Both the position numbers and the translations under genes were made by a program. The notes under the pieces were generated by a model. It was not told the origin of the DNA. It saw nothing but the letters and a program-made list of their open reading frames with translations, and ran no database searches. From Saturnia japonica (Eukaryota; Arthropoda; Insecta; Lepidoptera; Saturniidae): a DNA stretch of 64,000 nt. Of the stretch, positions 34,427 through 46,500 are shown piece by piece (the first letter of the stretch is position 1; the number at the start of each line of letters is the position of its first letter). The DNA lies in the NCBI GenBank assembly GCA_033032175.1, contig CM065328.1, forward strand, positions 11,842,690 to 11,906,689, written 5' to 3'.

Positions 34427-34915
34427 TCTATCTATACAATTAACAAAATTGAAGTGTCTATTTGTAATGTCAAAATAACAGCTTTTTACTAAATACATAT
34501 GAACTATAACTATATAACTTATACGATACCTATAACAAAAAATCAATTTTTAATTATTTTTTCTGTCTGTCTGTTTGTTCCGGGTAATCTCCAAAACGGT
34601 TAGACCGATTTTAACGAGACTTTCACTTATAGATAGCTGATGTCATAGGAAGTAACTTAGACTACTTTTATTTTAGAAAATGAAATAAGGTTCTGTACAA
34701 ATAATAAATTCAGGCACTTAAATGGCTTACGCTGAGTTAACCATAAGAAATATAGCAAATTAATGTTATGTAATTGTAGACATTAAAAAGACCTACAAAA
34801 GCACACTAAGGAACACCCACAATAAGCATTTTTGTCTTTAAAATAGCCGGGAAAGGGAGCAAGATTCGCGCGGGCATTCTGTAGTACACGTGAGCGAAGC
34901 CGTGGGCACAGCTAG
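34427..34915 (+). mobile_element. Helitron B, full-length non-autonomous copy
   Basis: It starts at TCTATCTATACAATTAAC (34427 or 34431, each after an A) and ends 'gccgtgggcacagCTAG' before a T. It contains 'ctgtctgtctgtttgttccg' and 'ttagaccgattttaacgaga'. It is noncoding. Other copies are at 39640-40110, 40733-41201, 42530-42905, 56916-57420 and 59231-59748. Confidence 0.75.
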
Positions 34916-35179
34916 TTTAAACTGTAAATAGATATCTTCATTATAAATAGTAAATTATGATGAAGGAAGTGAATAAGATATTTGAAGTTCTTAAAACGTT
35001 AATTTCATGCTAAATCACGAGCGGTAACTACGCAAGACGTTTCCAGTTATAAATCATATAATCGAGAGGACATTTTCACAGATTCATTGCTATCGGCCGA
35101 GCCTAGAGCTGATAGCGTTTTTTACAATTATTTCATTTGCTCCACGGTTTCACATGCGATTTATTTTTAGTGTTCTCGT

Positions 35180-35367
35180 CAAGCAACCGACTTGTTCTCA
35201 GCGCGTGTTACCCCGCGCCGCAAAACACGGTCCTCCCATACCTGTAACTGTAACGTAACGGTTACGTATCTAGATTATTATGAAATTTAAAAAAAAACAT
35301 GCTTTTTTAAACATAAAATACACCACTTTGTAAATTGCACCCGTGCAAAGTTGGGGCGGGTCGCTAG
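35180..35367 (+). mobile_element. Helitron-like 3' end
   Basis: It terminates 'ggggcgggtcgCTAG' before a T. A GC-richer body ('accccgcgccgcaaaac') precedes it. The 5' end is not identified. Confidence 0.35.
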
Positions 35368-35940
35368 TTATAGATAAAACACAAATTTCATATTTCATAA
35401 TGTTAAAGAAACGTAATAAATACATTGTGAAAGTTAAAGCTAAAGTGTATACATAGTTAAATTACAATTGAAATAATTGAATTTAAAAAAAGCAATAAAA
35501 GCTTTCTCAACATAATCATTAAAATGAAAAAATCATGACGCTAACGAAGAATATTTTTTTATTTTAAACTGAAACGGTGAATTGACAAATATATCAATGG
35601 TGTCATCTTTTCTAACCAGCTCGTTATATTGAAGTGATAATCTAGCAACTATTGAGTAGTGTCCTAGATTGGTTCTATAGTATTTATGACCAAATAAAGG
35701 GACTGGATATCTCTAGGTAACCTGATTAAATGAGCTATTGACACAAAAACTTTTTTCAAATCTATTAAATAAATAAAATCTATGGGACCAACTAAGGTAT
35801 TAGATTACTAAATCTATTTCTCCTTCTATCATCTTATTTACCCTTAATTAAACTTTTTATTATGGATAGTCTGGGTGCTAAAAAGGCAAAAAAAAAAATT
35901 AAGATTTTTTTCCAAATAAACCATGTCATTAACAATATAT
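35368..35940. other. Intergenic sequence, nothing recognised
   Basis: AT-rich. The ORF starting at 35862 runs into a Helitron A copy by chance. Confidence 0.3.
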
Positions 35941-36225
35941 TATTACGTGAAGCAAAAGCTTTCGGTACCCTTTTAAGCGTATTGCGTGCACGGAAGACTG
36001 TGAGATTTGGCATAGTTAGAGTTTATATGGAGAAGGAGTGCAGAAAGCTAAAATTTATCTATAGTTAATATCTGGTACTAATATATTAAATTAAATGAAT
36101 TTATTCTGCGAATCCTAACCTGACCAGTTCCTTTGAACTTAGACCCCCCCCAATATTGACATTGTCACTCAACGATAAGTGACAGCAAGTGATATAGATA
36201 ATGCTCATATACATAATGAGTATGT
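35941..36225 (+). mobile_element. Helitron A, 3'-truncated copy
   Basis: It begins at 'tattacgtgaagcaaaagc' and follows the family as far as 'agcaagtgatatagataatg'. The last 60-80 bases with the CTAG end are missing, replaced by the Tc1-like element that follows at about 36240. Confidence 0.6.
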
Positions 36226-36239
36226 GTTAGGCGAATTCT

Positions 36240-37140
36240 GTTTTTTTTTTTTTTTATTAATTTTCGATTAATTCCGATAAAACCGATGTACGCGTACTTA
36301 TGTACTTATGTTTCCATAAAAGTACAAATGTGGAAACAAATAACAAGTGTGACCTCCTTTTGCCAATATCAAAGCTTGAATCCTACTGAGCATATTTTTC
36401 ACGATATTTTTAATAACATTTTGAGGAATACGTTCCCGTTCTGCTGCAATGACTCTTTTTAGCTCCCTGATGTTTTGTGGTGCAGGTTGCACTGAGTTTA
36501 CCCGTCTCTTAAAACATCCCAGAAACACTGAATTGAATCGAGGTCAGGACTTTGAGCTGGCCAATCTAAACGACGGTATCCCAACTTTTTGCATATACGC
36601 TTCCACGTCACTAGAACGGTGAGGGCGAGAATTGTCGTATATAAAACCAAAACATAACGGAACCTCCGTCATATGAAGTGATTCCTTCGAAACACACTTC
36701 CACATAGCATTTCCGTGGCTTCCTTAGCACTCGCTGGCGTCTATCCTTTCCACATAAAGAGATTCTAGCTTCATCAGAAAACAATATTTTGTTCCAGTCC
36801 TCCAGAGTCCATGAAGCACAGTTTCGAGCAAACTGAAGTCGAGCAACACGGTGCTCACGGAGTAATTTAGGGCCCCGGGCTGGGAGGCAACTGCTGATAT
36901 TGGCAACTAAAATTTTCTTCCTGACCGTCCACAGGCTAACTTCTACTCCTCTTACTTCTTCAAGCCTCTTTAGGTCCACAGTTGACGCCTTACGATTCCG
37001 AAACGCCTGACTCCCCTAAAAACTGGTCATCCCGTGACTTTGTGCATCGTTTCTATTCTCTAAACGGGACTTCTTTTGACCGAACCTAATACAGTATTGA
37101 TTTGACTATGACTCATTTATTCTTTTAATAACCACAGAGC
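36240..37140 (-). pseudogene. Tc1-like transposase, internally deleted
   Basis: On the minus strand a 122-codon frame (36979-36611) reads VRKKILVANISSCLPARGPK, LLREHRVARLQFARN, CASWTLEDWNKILFSDEARI and GGSVMFW. This is Tc1-type, with FSDE carrying the first catalytic acid. A second frame (36528-36298) gives QPAPQNIRELKRVIAAERER, IPQNVIKNIV and ILAKGGHT, the C-terminal end. The stretch between them, which should hold the second and third acids (HDNARPH, SPDLNPIE), is missing. This is an internal deletion as well as a frame break. Terminal inverted repeats were not found. Confidence 0.8.
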
Positions 37141-38080
37141 TTAGATACTATAGACAAAGATGAGTAACATAGATATTTTGTTATAATTTTGTCACATTAA
37201 AATAATAGAACCGGTCTCTTGATACCGCCGCTCAGACACATAACTTTGGAAAAAACCTTCTTCAAGTAGGGCTATAATTTTACCGGCCCTTATCGCTTTA
37301 TCAGTCCTATCAGACATTGGTATTTAATGTAAAAAGAAAAACTAAATTGTTCAATTTGCAGAAAATATCCGAAAAGTTTTAAAATTTTAGTTTTCAGCAG
37401 AAAACAGTTTCTGCAATTCACGTCATTAGTAAAGCGATTTTGCAATAATCATTATTTTTCATTTGATAATTTAAAATTTTTAATTTGAAACGTAAGGAAT
37501 CATGCCAGGTTAATTCAAATAACATGCCAATACTTCGTCAAATTAATAAAACCTCTGTCTTATAATATTCAATGAAGTAGAAAAAAAAAATGTAAATGCC
37601 CGTTTTTTTTTGCAAAAGTGTTTAACTAAGAAAGTTTTAACTTGAAAAATCCTCAAAAACGCCACATCTTACGATTTAAAGTAAATCTCATATTTTCTTC
37701 AAGTTTAAAGGAAATTGGGTTAGCGTCGTTAATCACCGGAAGTGACGCGGACGCGCTCCTCACTTCCTGCTGCGAAGGCTTTGCGGTAAAGGCTTTGGAA
37801 AGTTTTCTTTGAAGAGTTCCTTATAGCGCCGTCCTCCGCGGTAACATGTGATATTGAACTTTATTGCTTTAACTGAGTTTTTATATTGTCGTATATTATA
37901 ATACGACGAGAATGAGTTTAAGTTAAACGTTAAAAGTAAAATTTAGGAAACAAATAGACAAGCGTCGTGTGTAACATATGACCACAGAATATAAAATCGC
38001 TTAAATAACAGTAATTAAGATGTTTATTAATAATATAACTAACTGAATGGCATAATAGATGTTGTTCTGCATTTTCCAAT
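37141..38080. other. Intergenic sequence, nothing recognised
   Basis: No supported frame. A GC-rich patch at about 37735-37850 has no recognised identity. Confidence 0.3.
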
Positions 38081-38084
38081 TACA

Positions 38085-38170
38085 GTAATATTATAAAGGC
38101 GAAAGTGAGTTAGTTGACCCAATTCTGAGATCCACGCAGACGACGTCGCAGGCAGAAGCCAGTATATTTT
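38085..38170 (+). repeat. Short Helitron-like fragment
   Basis: 'taatattataaaggcgaaag' and 'tccacgcagacgacgtcgc' are the two ends of a CTAG-type Helitron with most of the interior lost. The final CTAG is degraded. Confidence 0.4.
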
Positions 38171-39635
38171 AAAAATATGTTAAAGTTTGTCTGTTTGGAT
38201 GTTTTATAATAAATCTCGCAAAACGATTGAAAGAATTTGAATGAATTCCGGTGCACAGAGAGTTTATAACATAGATTAGCACATACGATACTTTTTTATC
38301 CGAGTAAAGTTCCAATTCTGAAGTCCACGCTACTAATTCAGTAGTCTATAACTTGAATACAACGCCATCTCTCTCGAATTAAACAAAATAACAAGTTACG
38401 CACATAGATCGTTCGAATCGTGAGTTAATGGTTTGAGTTGATGAAATAAATCCGATAGGCAAAAGCAATTTTATTTTTTCCAGTAACTTAACAAACGAAA
38501 AGTAAATTAACCAAATTTCGTCAGCCGTTCTCAAGTGATGTGCTTACCTAAGTTTCTTTTAAAGTTAAACTCCTTAAGCGATAGGTGAGTGAATTTTTAC
38601 GATCCTCGGGCATGTTATAAAAATAGTCTAAACTTTGAAGTTGCTTACTAAACATCTCGTTTTATTGTAGCATAGACAACCACAGCCGACGATATTTAAA
38701 AAATACTGGACAGGTATCACGTAAATAAAGTATTGCTTCTAACGCACCATCATTTTATAAAAGTAACTATTTTTAATTAACTGATACGCATTTATATTTT
38801 CCAAGGTATGGAAAAATCCTGTGGTGTTATGGACTAAACATTGTCCAAGTATGACGTCAACGAAAATTATATAATCACTAGACCTGTAGCTAAAAATAGA
38901 TTTTGCCATGCGATCACCGGTGACCCCTAAGGTTTCATTGGAATGACATGGTACTGGTCTCCGGTGATCTTAATAGCTAATATGTTAATAGAGGTCAGTC
39001 AATCATAGCTTACTTATAGGTAGAATTTCTCGTGTCCCTAAAGACCCCTAATACAGCAGTGACCTAACTCTGTGTTAAGGCAGATATGAGTTACATATGA
39101 GTCCGTTATAGGGGCGCGCATCATGCGAGTAAGCGAGATAACTACATGATTTGAAACTTCGTATAGAAACGACCGCTGGCTGCTGGCTTTTCGTATGCGC
39201 AGCTAGGTATGTATAGCAAAGACATAATTATACACGTCGGGCTTCCTATGAAAACTGCATGGGTTGGTAACACAGTAAGCAAGCAATGAGAACAGAATCA
39301 CTATATTAGGCAGTGTATTAGCTAATACGGATATTAGTTAGATTCATAGATTAGTTTGTAGTATTTTTGTATTAGGTATCTATTGATATTTCGTATTATA
39401 TAAACAGTTCCTTTAGTTCCTTGTAACTAGCTGCGATTGCATATACGGTATCGTATCTATATATTTTAGAGAATTTCAAATGTAAATATTTATTATTTTG
39501 TGTTTAGAATCAACTAAAAAATCAATCGATGACCTTTTTAATGGACTTATATAAAAATCTATAATTGTAATGACATAGTGATATTTTTAACATAGTATAT
39601 TTTAATATACCAAAGATTTTGACGTTAAAGACAGA
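38171..39635. other. Intergenic sequence, nothing recognised
   Basis: About 1.5 kb with no ORF above background, RNA gene or recognised repeat. Confidence 0.3.
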
Positions 39636-39639
39636 CTTT

Positions 39640-40110
39640 TTTTACCAAATGCATATGAAAGTATATACAATACCTATAACAAAAAACCCATTTTTTAAGT
39701 TATTTTCTGTCTGTTTGTTCCGGGTAATCTCCAAAACGGTTAGACCGATTTCGATGGGACTTTCACTGGTAGATAGATAATTTTATAGGAAGTAACTTAG
39801 GCTACCTTTATTTTAGATAAAGATTTAGGGTTCTGCATAAATAAAAAACAACTGGTCATGGTGAATCAATTCGGGCGCTTAAATGGCTTATGCTGAGTAA
39901 ACCATAAGAGATATAACAAATTAATGTACTAAATAATTGTAGACATTAAAAATACCTACAAAAAAGTTAGGGAGAGTATACGTCTATCTTCTAAGGAACA
40001 CCTACAATAAGCATTATTGTCTTTAAAATAGCCGGGAGCGGGGGAGCAAGATTCGCGCGAGTATTCTGTAGTCCACGTGAACGAAGCCGCGGGCCGCCAG
40101 GTACAGTTAG
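39640..40110 (+). mobile_element. Helitron B copy
   Basis: Homologous to 34427-34915 throughout ('ctccaaaacggttagaccga', 'ttcgggcgcttaaatggctt', 'ggagcaagattcgcgcg'). The 3' terminus has drifted to 'gtacagTTAG' before a T. Confidence 0.65.
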
Positions 40111-40730
40111 TTTATTAATACGAAAGAAAATTTAATCACTTTTTCATTTACGTTATATAATAAGCATACAGATAATAATAATAAATATTGACAACAATCT
40201 TTTATTTCATACTCACAATTCTTTAAGTAGAGAATAAATTCGCATATCAGTTATTAGATTCAAGTAGGTACTAGCCTGTACTAGGTAGCGAATATTCAGT
40301 CGGTGGCTATTATTTGACTAGAGTTAAGTAATATATTCCATATTAGGAAAACCAAATTATTCTTAGCCTAATATAACACATCTAGAGCATAGCTCTTACA
40401 AAAATACAAATATCTTGACTATTATTACGTAGAAATAAGAATTGGATTATATTTGCAAGACTTGTAAGTGTGATTTATTTTAGCATACATTCTAAAAGCG
40501 CGATTTATCTCGACGCTGTCGCCATCTGCTGACGCATAGTCAAACCGGTGCGTAAAAAAGTGGCTTGAGCAGAATTTATTCCGTTTCTCTAGAGGTTTTA
40601 TCCAAATTTGTTGTGGGTCGGAGTTAAATTAAATAACGACTTTTAAATTAAATCGTGTATATTATACGAAACGCGTACTATGTGTGGCGGTCGAGACAAT
40701 TGACCAGCCGGTGCAATTAAGGTAATACGT
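40111..40730. other. Intergenic sequence, nothing recognised
   Basis: No supported frame or repeat. Confidence 0.3.
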
Positions 40731-40732
40731 CT

Positions 40733-41201
40733 TCTATACAAAAAAATAATTTCTAAAGTGCCTGTTTGTAATGTCAAAATAACAGCTTTTTACCAAATAC
40801 ACGGTACTTAAACTTACAGCATAAATAAAAAACATTTTTTTACAATTTTTGTATGTCTGTCCTGTCTGTTTGTACCGGCTAATTTTCGAAATAGTTGGTT
40901 CGATTTTGACGGGACTTTCTCTTGCAGATAGCTTATGTCATAAGGAGTAACATAGGTTATACTTTTATATTTTTAAAAGGATTAGAGTTCCGAGCACATA
41001 AAAATCATTTCGAAAAAACAACGATTTTAGAGAGTTTAAATGACTTACGCTGAGTAAACCATAAGAGGTGTATCAAATTCTAGCGAGAGCATATGTCTAT
41101 CTCCTAAGGATCACCCACAATAAGTATTTCTGTCTATAAAATAAACGGGTGCGGGGGATTCGCGCGTGTACCCGATCGAGCGCATCCGCGGTCACAGCTA
41201 G
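40733..41201 (+). mobile_element. Helitron B copy
   Basis: It begins near TCTATACAAAAAA and ends 'cgcggtcacagCTAG' before a T. It contains 'gtaatgtcaaaataacagc' and 'taaatgacttacgctgag'. It is diverged but near full length. Confidence 0.65.
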
Positions 41202-41204
41202 TAT

Positions 41205-41415
41205 CATAATAATATTATGATGACGCTAAAGTTGTCTTTGTCTTTTAGATATATCGGTCAACGTTTGAACTGATTTTAGTTGTGTATTCTCAAAGCTTAA
41301 ATAACTGTCAAATACCGTACGTAAAGTGAGATTGTGGTGTGGGTAGGATTTTATTTAGTTGCCGTTTTCCATACACGAAATATACCACGCAGACGAAGTC
41401 GCGGGCACAGTTAGT
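41205..41415 (+). repeat. Short Helitron-like copy directly downstream of Helitron B
   Basis: 'atcataataatattatgatg' opens it and 'acgcagacgaagtcgcgggc' followed by 'acagttag' closes it, a different CTAG/TTAG-ended subfamily. Confidence 0.4.
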
Positions 41416-41479
41416 GTATTGTATAGATATATAAGTAATGAAGCAGCCACGAATTTATTTTAAAAATAAATTCGGTTTC

Positions 41480-41610
41480 GTCATACGTAAGGTTGCTTAG
41501 CCACTTGGAAATAAGACGTAGACGTTACATAGGGAGTCTCATTCGTTCGATACCCAGGTCGAGAAAAGTGTTATTGGGTTTTTCTATGAAATGGCAATTA
41601 AGTATCTCTT
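41480..41610 (+). repeat. tRNA-derived SINE fragment
   Basis: It has 'cattcgttcgatacccag' (B-box-like) and 'gtcgagaaaagtgttattgg', matching 60680-60710 and 62565-62605. Confidence 0.4.
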
Positions 41611-41741
41611 TATGTTTTAAGACGCAGTTTGAGCAACTTTTTTTTTTTTAATAGGGTGGATTATTATTTATTTGACAGTGATATCTTAAAATAACTCCCT
41701 CTCCGCACATTCACTTAATTTTATTATTAACTGTAAATATT

Positions 41742-42209
41742 ATATTGTTACACCCGTGGGTATTAATAATGCCGATCTTTGACGTGAAGAAGATTTATTT
41801 TAATTTCACACAGTTACGAATTACACGAACTCACAACACTTATTTATTACACTGTGGTTTCGCTTCCTTTTTATCGCTCGTTGTTATCGCTTTATAATTC
41901 AAAACTGAACTGCCTCGACGCCGCGCCTGAGTCGCTTAAATACCTACACTAAACGATCACAGAAAAATTGTGAATCGTCGCTAACTTTCTCGATGTTTAG
42001 TTTCTATACCTACTCGATGACGTAATCGAGGCGATAAGCCCTATACATGTGTGTGTGTAAACTGCGATGTTTACACAAACATGCGCCGCGGTTGTTTACG
42101 ATGCGAACATTATTTCGAAGTCCTGAGAAGTTGGTAGTTGCTTCGAGATATTTCGGGAACAGGATTTTCTCTATCTTTTTAATCGGGTTGCAACAGGTCG
42201 TAACAATAT
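41742..42209. mobile_element. Solo LTR (460 bp) with ATAT target duplication
   Basis: The LTR runs 41746-42205, TGTTACACCCG...GGTCGTAACA. Its ends form a perfect 6-bp inverted repeat (TGTTAC/GTAACA). Direct ATAT copies lie at 41742-41745 and 42206-42209. No retroviral genes lie beside it. Ty3/gypsy elements of the errantivirus group favour TATA/ATAT targets, which fits. The 60-codon ORF at 42047 lies inside and is not a gene. Confidence 0.75.
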
Positions 42210-42239
42210 GTACAGTTATAAAAATATGAAAATGATAAA

Positions 42240-42345
42240 CCCGAACGAGTTTTTGCCGGTTCTTCGCGATAACTGGGATGATGTCCGCACCGGTGTTTTA
42301 ACATTCATAAATAAAGTTCCGTTGCTAAATTAATTAAGGAACTTT
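42240..42345 (+). repeat. LINE 3' UTR remnant
   Basis: 'gagtttttgccggttcttcg', 'gatgatgtccgcaccgg' and 'cattcataaataaagttcc' match the LINE tail at 5310-5415. Confidence 0.4.
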
Positions 42346-42529
42346 GTGGTTTTACTTTGAATGGTATTTTAAAAAGTTATATTGCAAGGGAAATGACGTA
42401 AATTTACACCGGAAAACTAAATACGCGCCGGATACGCTCGACTCGTGTTATTGAGGGCCTTCACAGACTTAGAAATCTTTAGATCTTATATTCGTCTAGG
42501 TCATTTTTTATAGTACTATACAGTTAATA

Positions 42530-42905
42530 AAATTGTAGTTTCTGTTTATAATGTCAAAATAACAACTTTTTTAACTAAATGCATAAAAAAGTATTAAAAA
42601 AAAACAACAATTTTTTAATTTTTTGTCTGTATGTCTGTCTGTTTGTTCCAATTTTGACGAAACTTTTACTGGTAGATAGCTGATGGTATAAGGAGTAAAA
42701 TGAATTAAGGTTCCGAGCGAATAAAAAATTTTGGTCATGGTGAATCAATTCGGGCGCTTAAATAGGTTTACGCTAAATAAATCATAAGGTATATTTCTAG
42801 CTGTTTAATTTTCCCCCACATAATGATTTATATCATTAAAATAACCGAAAGTGGGGGTAGTACGATTCGCGTGCGTATCTGATCGACCAGGCATTCTCTA
42901 GTCCG
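42530..42905 (+). mobile_element. Helitron B, diverged and truncated copy
   Basis: It contains 'ataatgtcaaaataacaac', 'gtctgtatgtctgtctg' and 'tcaattcgggcgctta'. The 3' end stops at 'ggcattctctagtcc' and is not a clean terminus. Confidence 0.55.
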
Positions 42906-43079
42906 AAAGAAGATACGTCAAGTATTTTCACATAATAGTACCTAATTAATGTTTTTAGCAACACAATTTTCTTTGTCTATAAATGAAATCTTCAGTTTCT
43001 CTGAAATTAATAATAAAATTTTACCCAGTACATTGTAAAGAACATAAAACCACAGGCTTAGTAAAAGCGAAACAGCCTT

Positions 43080-43310
43080 TATACCTGTTAGCCTTAGGGG
43101 CCCTGGAGCCTCTGACGGCTTTTACAGCTTCACCGGACTTGGACTGTCCTTAGCTAGATTCAACGATCCTTTATAAAACCATTCCAGTTTATAAAAACTA
43201 TGCACAGGTGGCGTGCCGAAACAACTTCCACTACAAAATAATTCAAACAGGATACACAGATTTATAACAAAAGTCATTTTACATTTAATAAGTTTTGTAT
43301 GAAACCAACA
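43080..43310. repeat. Dispersed repeat H, left copy
   Basis: 43165-43310 ('tataaaaactatgcacag', 'aacaacttcc', 'aataattcaaacagg') is homologous to 48800-48952 in the same orientation. The two copies flank the retrotransposon. Confidence 0.4.
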
Positions 43311-43366
43311 ATATTCTTTTTTTTTTAACTTTATATGTTTAGTCATTGACATCAATTCTACATGAT

Positions 43367-43458
43367 TGTGATGTATTGTGTATTTCTTTGTACACGTCAC
43401 TCGTACGTCAGTCGTGTCAGCTGGCCGTGCAAGCCAGACGTATGTAATAAATAAAACA
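43367..43458 (+). repeat. 5' LTR of the mag-like element
   Basis: 92 bp, TGTGATG...AAAACA, identical to the 3' LTR. An AATAAA lies near its end (43449-43454) and may serve as the polyadenylation signal in the 3' copy. Confidence 0.93.
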
Positions 43459-43505
43459 GTGGCGACGAATACGGACCTTGCAGTGCAGTAAATAATTTTT
43501 ATAAA

Positions 43506-46500
43506 ATGTCGATTGGCAAAATTAGTGAGTTTAATCTGCAAACAGATAATTGGCGACTATACATAGATCGTTTGGAACAATATTTTGTGGTGAATAAAAT
43601 TTCCGAAGATTTACGTGTACCGACATTAATCACCGTAATCGGTGCGGAATGCTATGAGCTGACAGTGAATTTGTGTACACCGAATAAACCCACCAGTAAA
43701 ACATTTATTGAATTAACAAATATAGTCGAAAACCATTTGCAGCCTAAGCCAAGTATACTGGCTGAAAGATACAAATTTCGACAGCGGAAACAGAAGGTGG
43801 GTGAAAAAATATCACAATATGTCGCAACATTAAAAAAAATGTCGAAAACGTGTGAATTTGGAAACTGGTTAGAAGATAGCTTGCGGGATCAGTTAGTTTG
43901 CGGGTTGAACTCTGAAACCATACGTCAACGACTTTTTGCCGAGGACAAGCTGGACTTCGGAAATGCTTACAATCTGGCTATCAGTTTGGAAGCGGCAGAG
44001 AGGGACGCGGCTTTGATTAAAGACCAGGTAGACGGACGCAGCTGTATAAACATAGATAATTGTCAAGCGATCGTGAGGAAAGGGCGCGCACTGGTGCCAC
44101 GGAACGGAAATGAGACTGCCACGGCGGGGTCGGCGACGGGAGCGGGGCCATCGCGTGCAACTCGCTGGGAGCGGCCGGCGAGCACAGCGGCGGCCCAGGG
44201 CCCCCGGTGTCGTGCATGCGGAGGACCTCATGACATGAAGCGATGCCGGTTTGCGCGCTACTTTTGTAAGGTATGCAACCAGCAGGGGCACTTGCGGCGG
44301 GTATGTCCACATGTTACGCGCCAACATCGGGTGTGTGAGATGATTCCGAGCCAGCCTGATGACGTAGGAAGCGAGGGCAGTGATGAGGTGATTATTGAAA
44401 ACTTTAATCAACTTATTTTATCATGTTATCCTCCTATACTGTTTACATTGAAGGTGCACGGCAGAGATGTCGTTATGGAATGTGACACGGGCAATGCCGT
44501 TTCGTGTATTAGTTCTACCATGTACTATAAGTATTTTAATGATTTGAAATTAAACACGTGTAGTTTAGTGCTAAGATATTATACGGGGGAATTAGTACGA
44601 CCTATGGGGGTAATCGAACCAGCCGTAGAATATAAAAACAGAACTAAATGTTTGGAGTTATTTGTGTTACGTGATGCGAAATCATCTCTGTTAGGCCGAC
44701 AGTGGTTATCGGAATTGAAGATACAATTACCTACATTAGAATATAATTTACTTAATAATATAGACGATAAGATTTTTGATTTGAAGGAATTCAGTTCCAG
44801 ATATTGTGAAGTGTTTGCGGACGGGTTGGGCCGCTTCACTGGCGGTACCGTGAGCATAAGTGTGCGGGAGGGCGCGCGGCCTGTATTCATGCGTGCGCGA
44901 CCGCTTGCTTACGCGCTGCGGGAGCCAGTGGAGCGCACGCTCAGCCAGCTGGTGCGCGACGGCATACTCACCCCCGTTGATCGGTCTGATTGGGCCACGC
45001 CTATCGTACCAGTGGTTAAGAAAGACGGTAACATTAGAATTTGTGCTGATTATAAGTTAACTCTAAATAAGTTCATCGAGGTCGACCGTTACCCGTTACC
45101 TCGTATGGAGGACTTAGTGGCTCGCTTAGGTAGTGGAGAGAGATTTAGTAAAATAGATTTATCACAGGCCTACGCTCAGTTTGAATTGGACGATTCAAAA
45201 AAATATACTGTCATCAATACACATAGGGGTTTATTTATGTATAATCGTTTGGTTTTCGGTCTAGCATCCAGCCCGGGTGTTTTTCAAAAGCGATTGGAGC
45301 AATTGCTTGCAGACTTACCAGGTGTAGGTGTATTTTTAGATGACATCATTATTACCGGAAAAAATACTACTCTACATATAAATAACTTAAACAGGGTGTT
45401 TGATAGATTAAGATCACACGGTTTGAGAGTTAAAAAAGAAAAATGTATATTCTTTGCGGAGTCGGTGAGTTATTTAGGTCATATTATAAACAAAGATGGA
45501 ATTCAAACTTGTCCCGCAAAAGTTAAAGCCGTTTGGAATACTCCCCCTCCTAAGAATGTTTCGGAACTCAAGGCGTTTATAGGTCTCATTATGTATTATG
45601 CTAAATTCGTGAGAAATGTGAGTACAATTTTAGCACCTTTGTACAATCTTTTGAGAGCTAACGTTAAGTTTATTTTGAATGAAGAATGTAAAGCCGCTTT
45701 TGATCATATTAAACGCAGTTTGAGCGGTAGCGAAGTCCTGGTCCACTACTCTCCAGAGCTACCGTTAGTACTTACAGCAGATGCAAGTGCGGTGGGTGTT
45801 GGGGCAGTGCTATCACATATTACACCGGATGGTGAGCGCCCGGTGGCATACGCGTCGCGGTCACTTATTCCCGCCGAGCGCGGTTATGCACAGATAGATA
45901 GGGAGGCTTTAGCAATTGTTTATGGAATCCGGAAATTCCACCAATACTTATATGGAAGGAAATTTACGCTAAGAACTGATCATAAGCCGTTGACATATAT
46001 TTTTGGAAATAAAGTAGGTATACCCGTTATGGCGGCTACGCGGATACAGAGGTGGGCCGTTTTACTATCTGGATATAATTATAATATAAAATATGTACCA
46101 TCGGACAAGAATTGTGCCGACGCGTTATCGCGACTTCCGGTAACCGGTACCGATAGCAAAATAAATAGAGAAGTATCTTATGTTAATTTTGTGGAACGAT
46201 TTTTACCTTTAACGAATAATGATGTAAGAATGGCTACTGTGAGGGATCCTGTTATGAGTAGGGTAGTAAATTACCTTCGAACGGGTTGGCCGACGACATG
46301 TCCGGAAGACACAATTAAACCTTATTATAATAAGTGTAATGAATTGTATCTAGAACGTGATTGTATAATGTGGGGATATCGCATAATCATACCACCACTA
46401 CTTCGAGAAACTGTGTTAAAACAGTTACACTCGGGTCATATGGGTATAGTCAAAACTAAAGGCATAGCCCGTAGTTACGTGTGGTGGCCCGATATTGATA

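Noticed and set aside
43893..44890. Minus-strand ORFs of 97-172 codons inside gag-pol
   Set aside because: They are antisense shadows of the retrotransposon frame in its GC-richer part.
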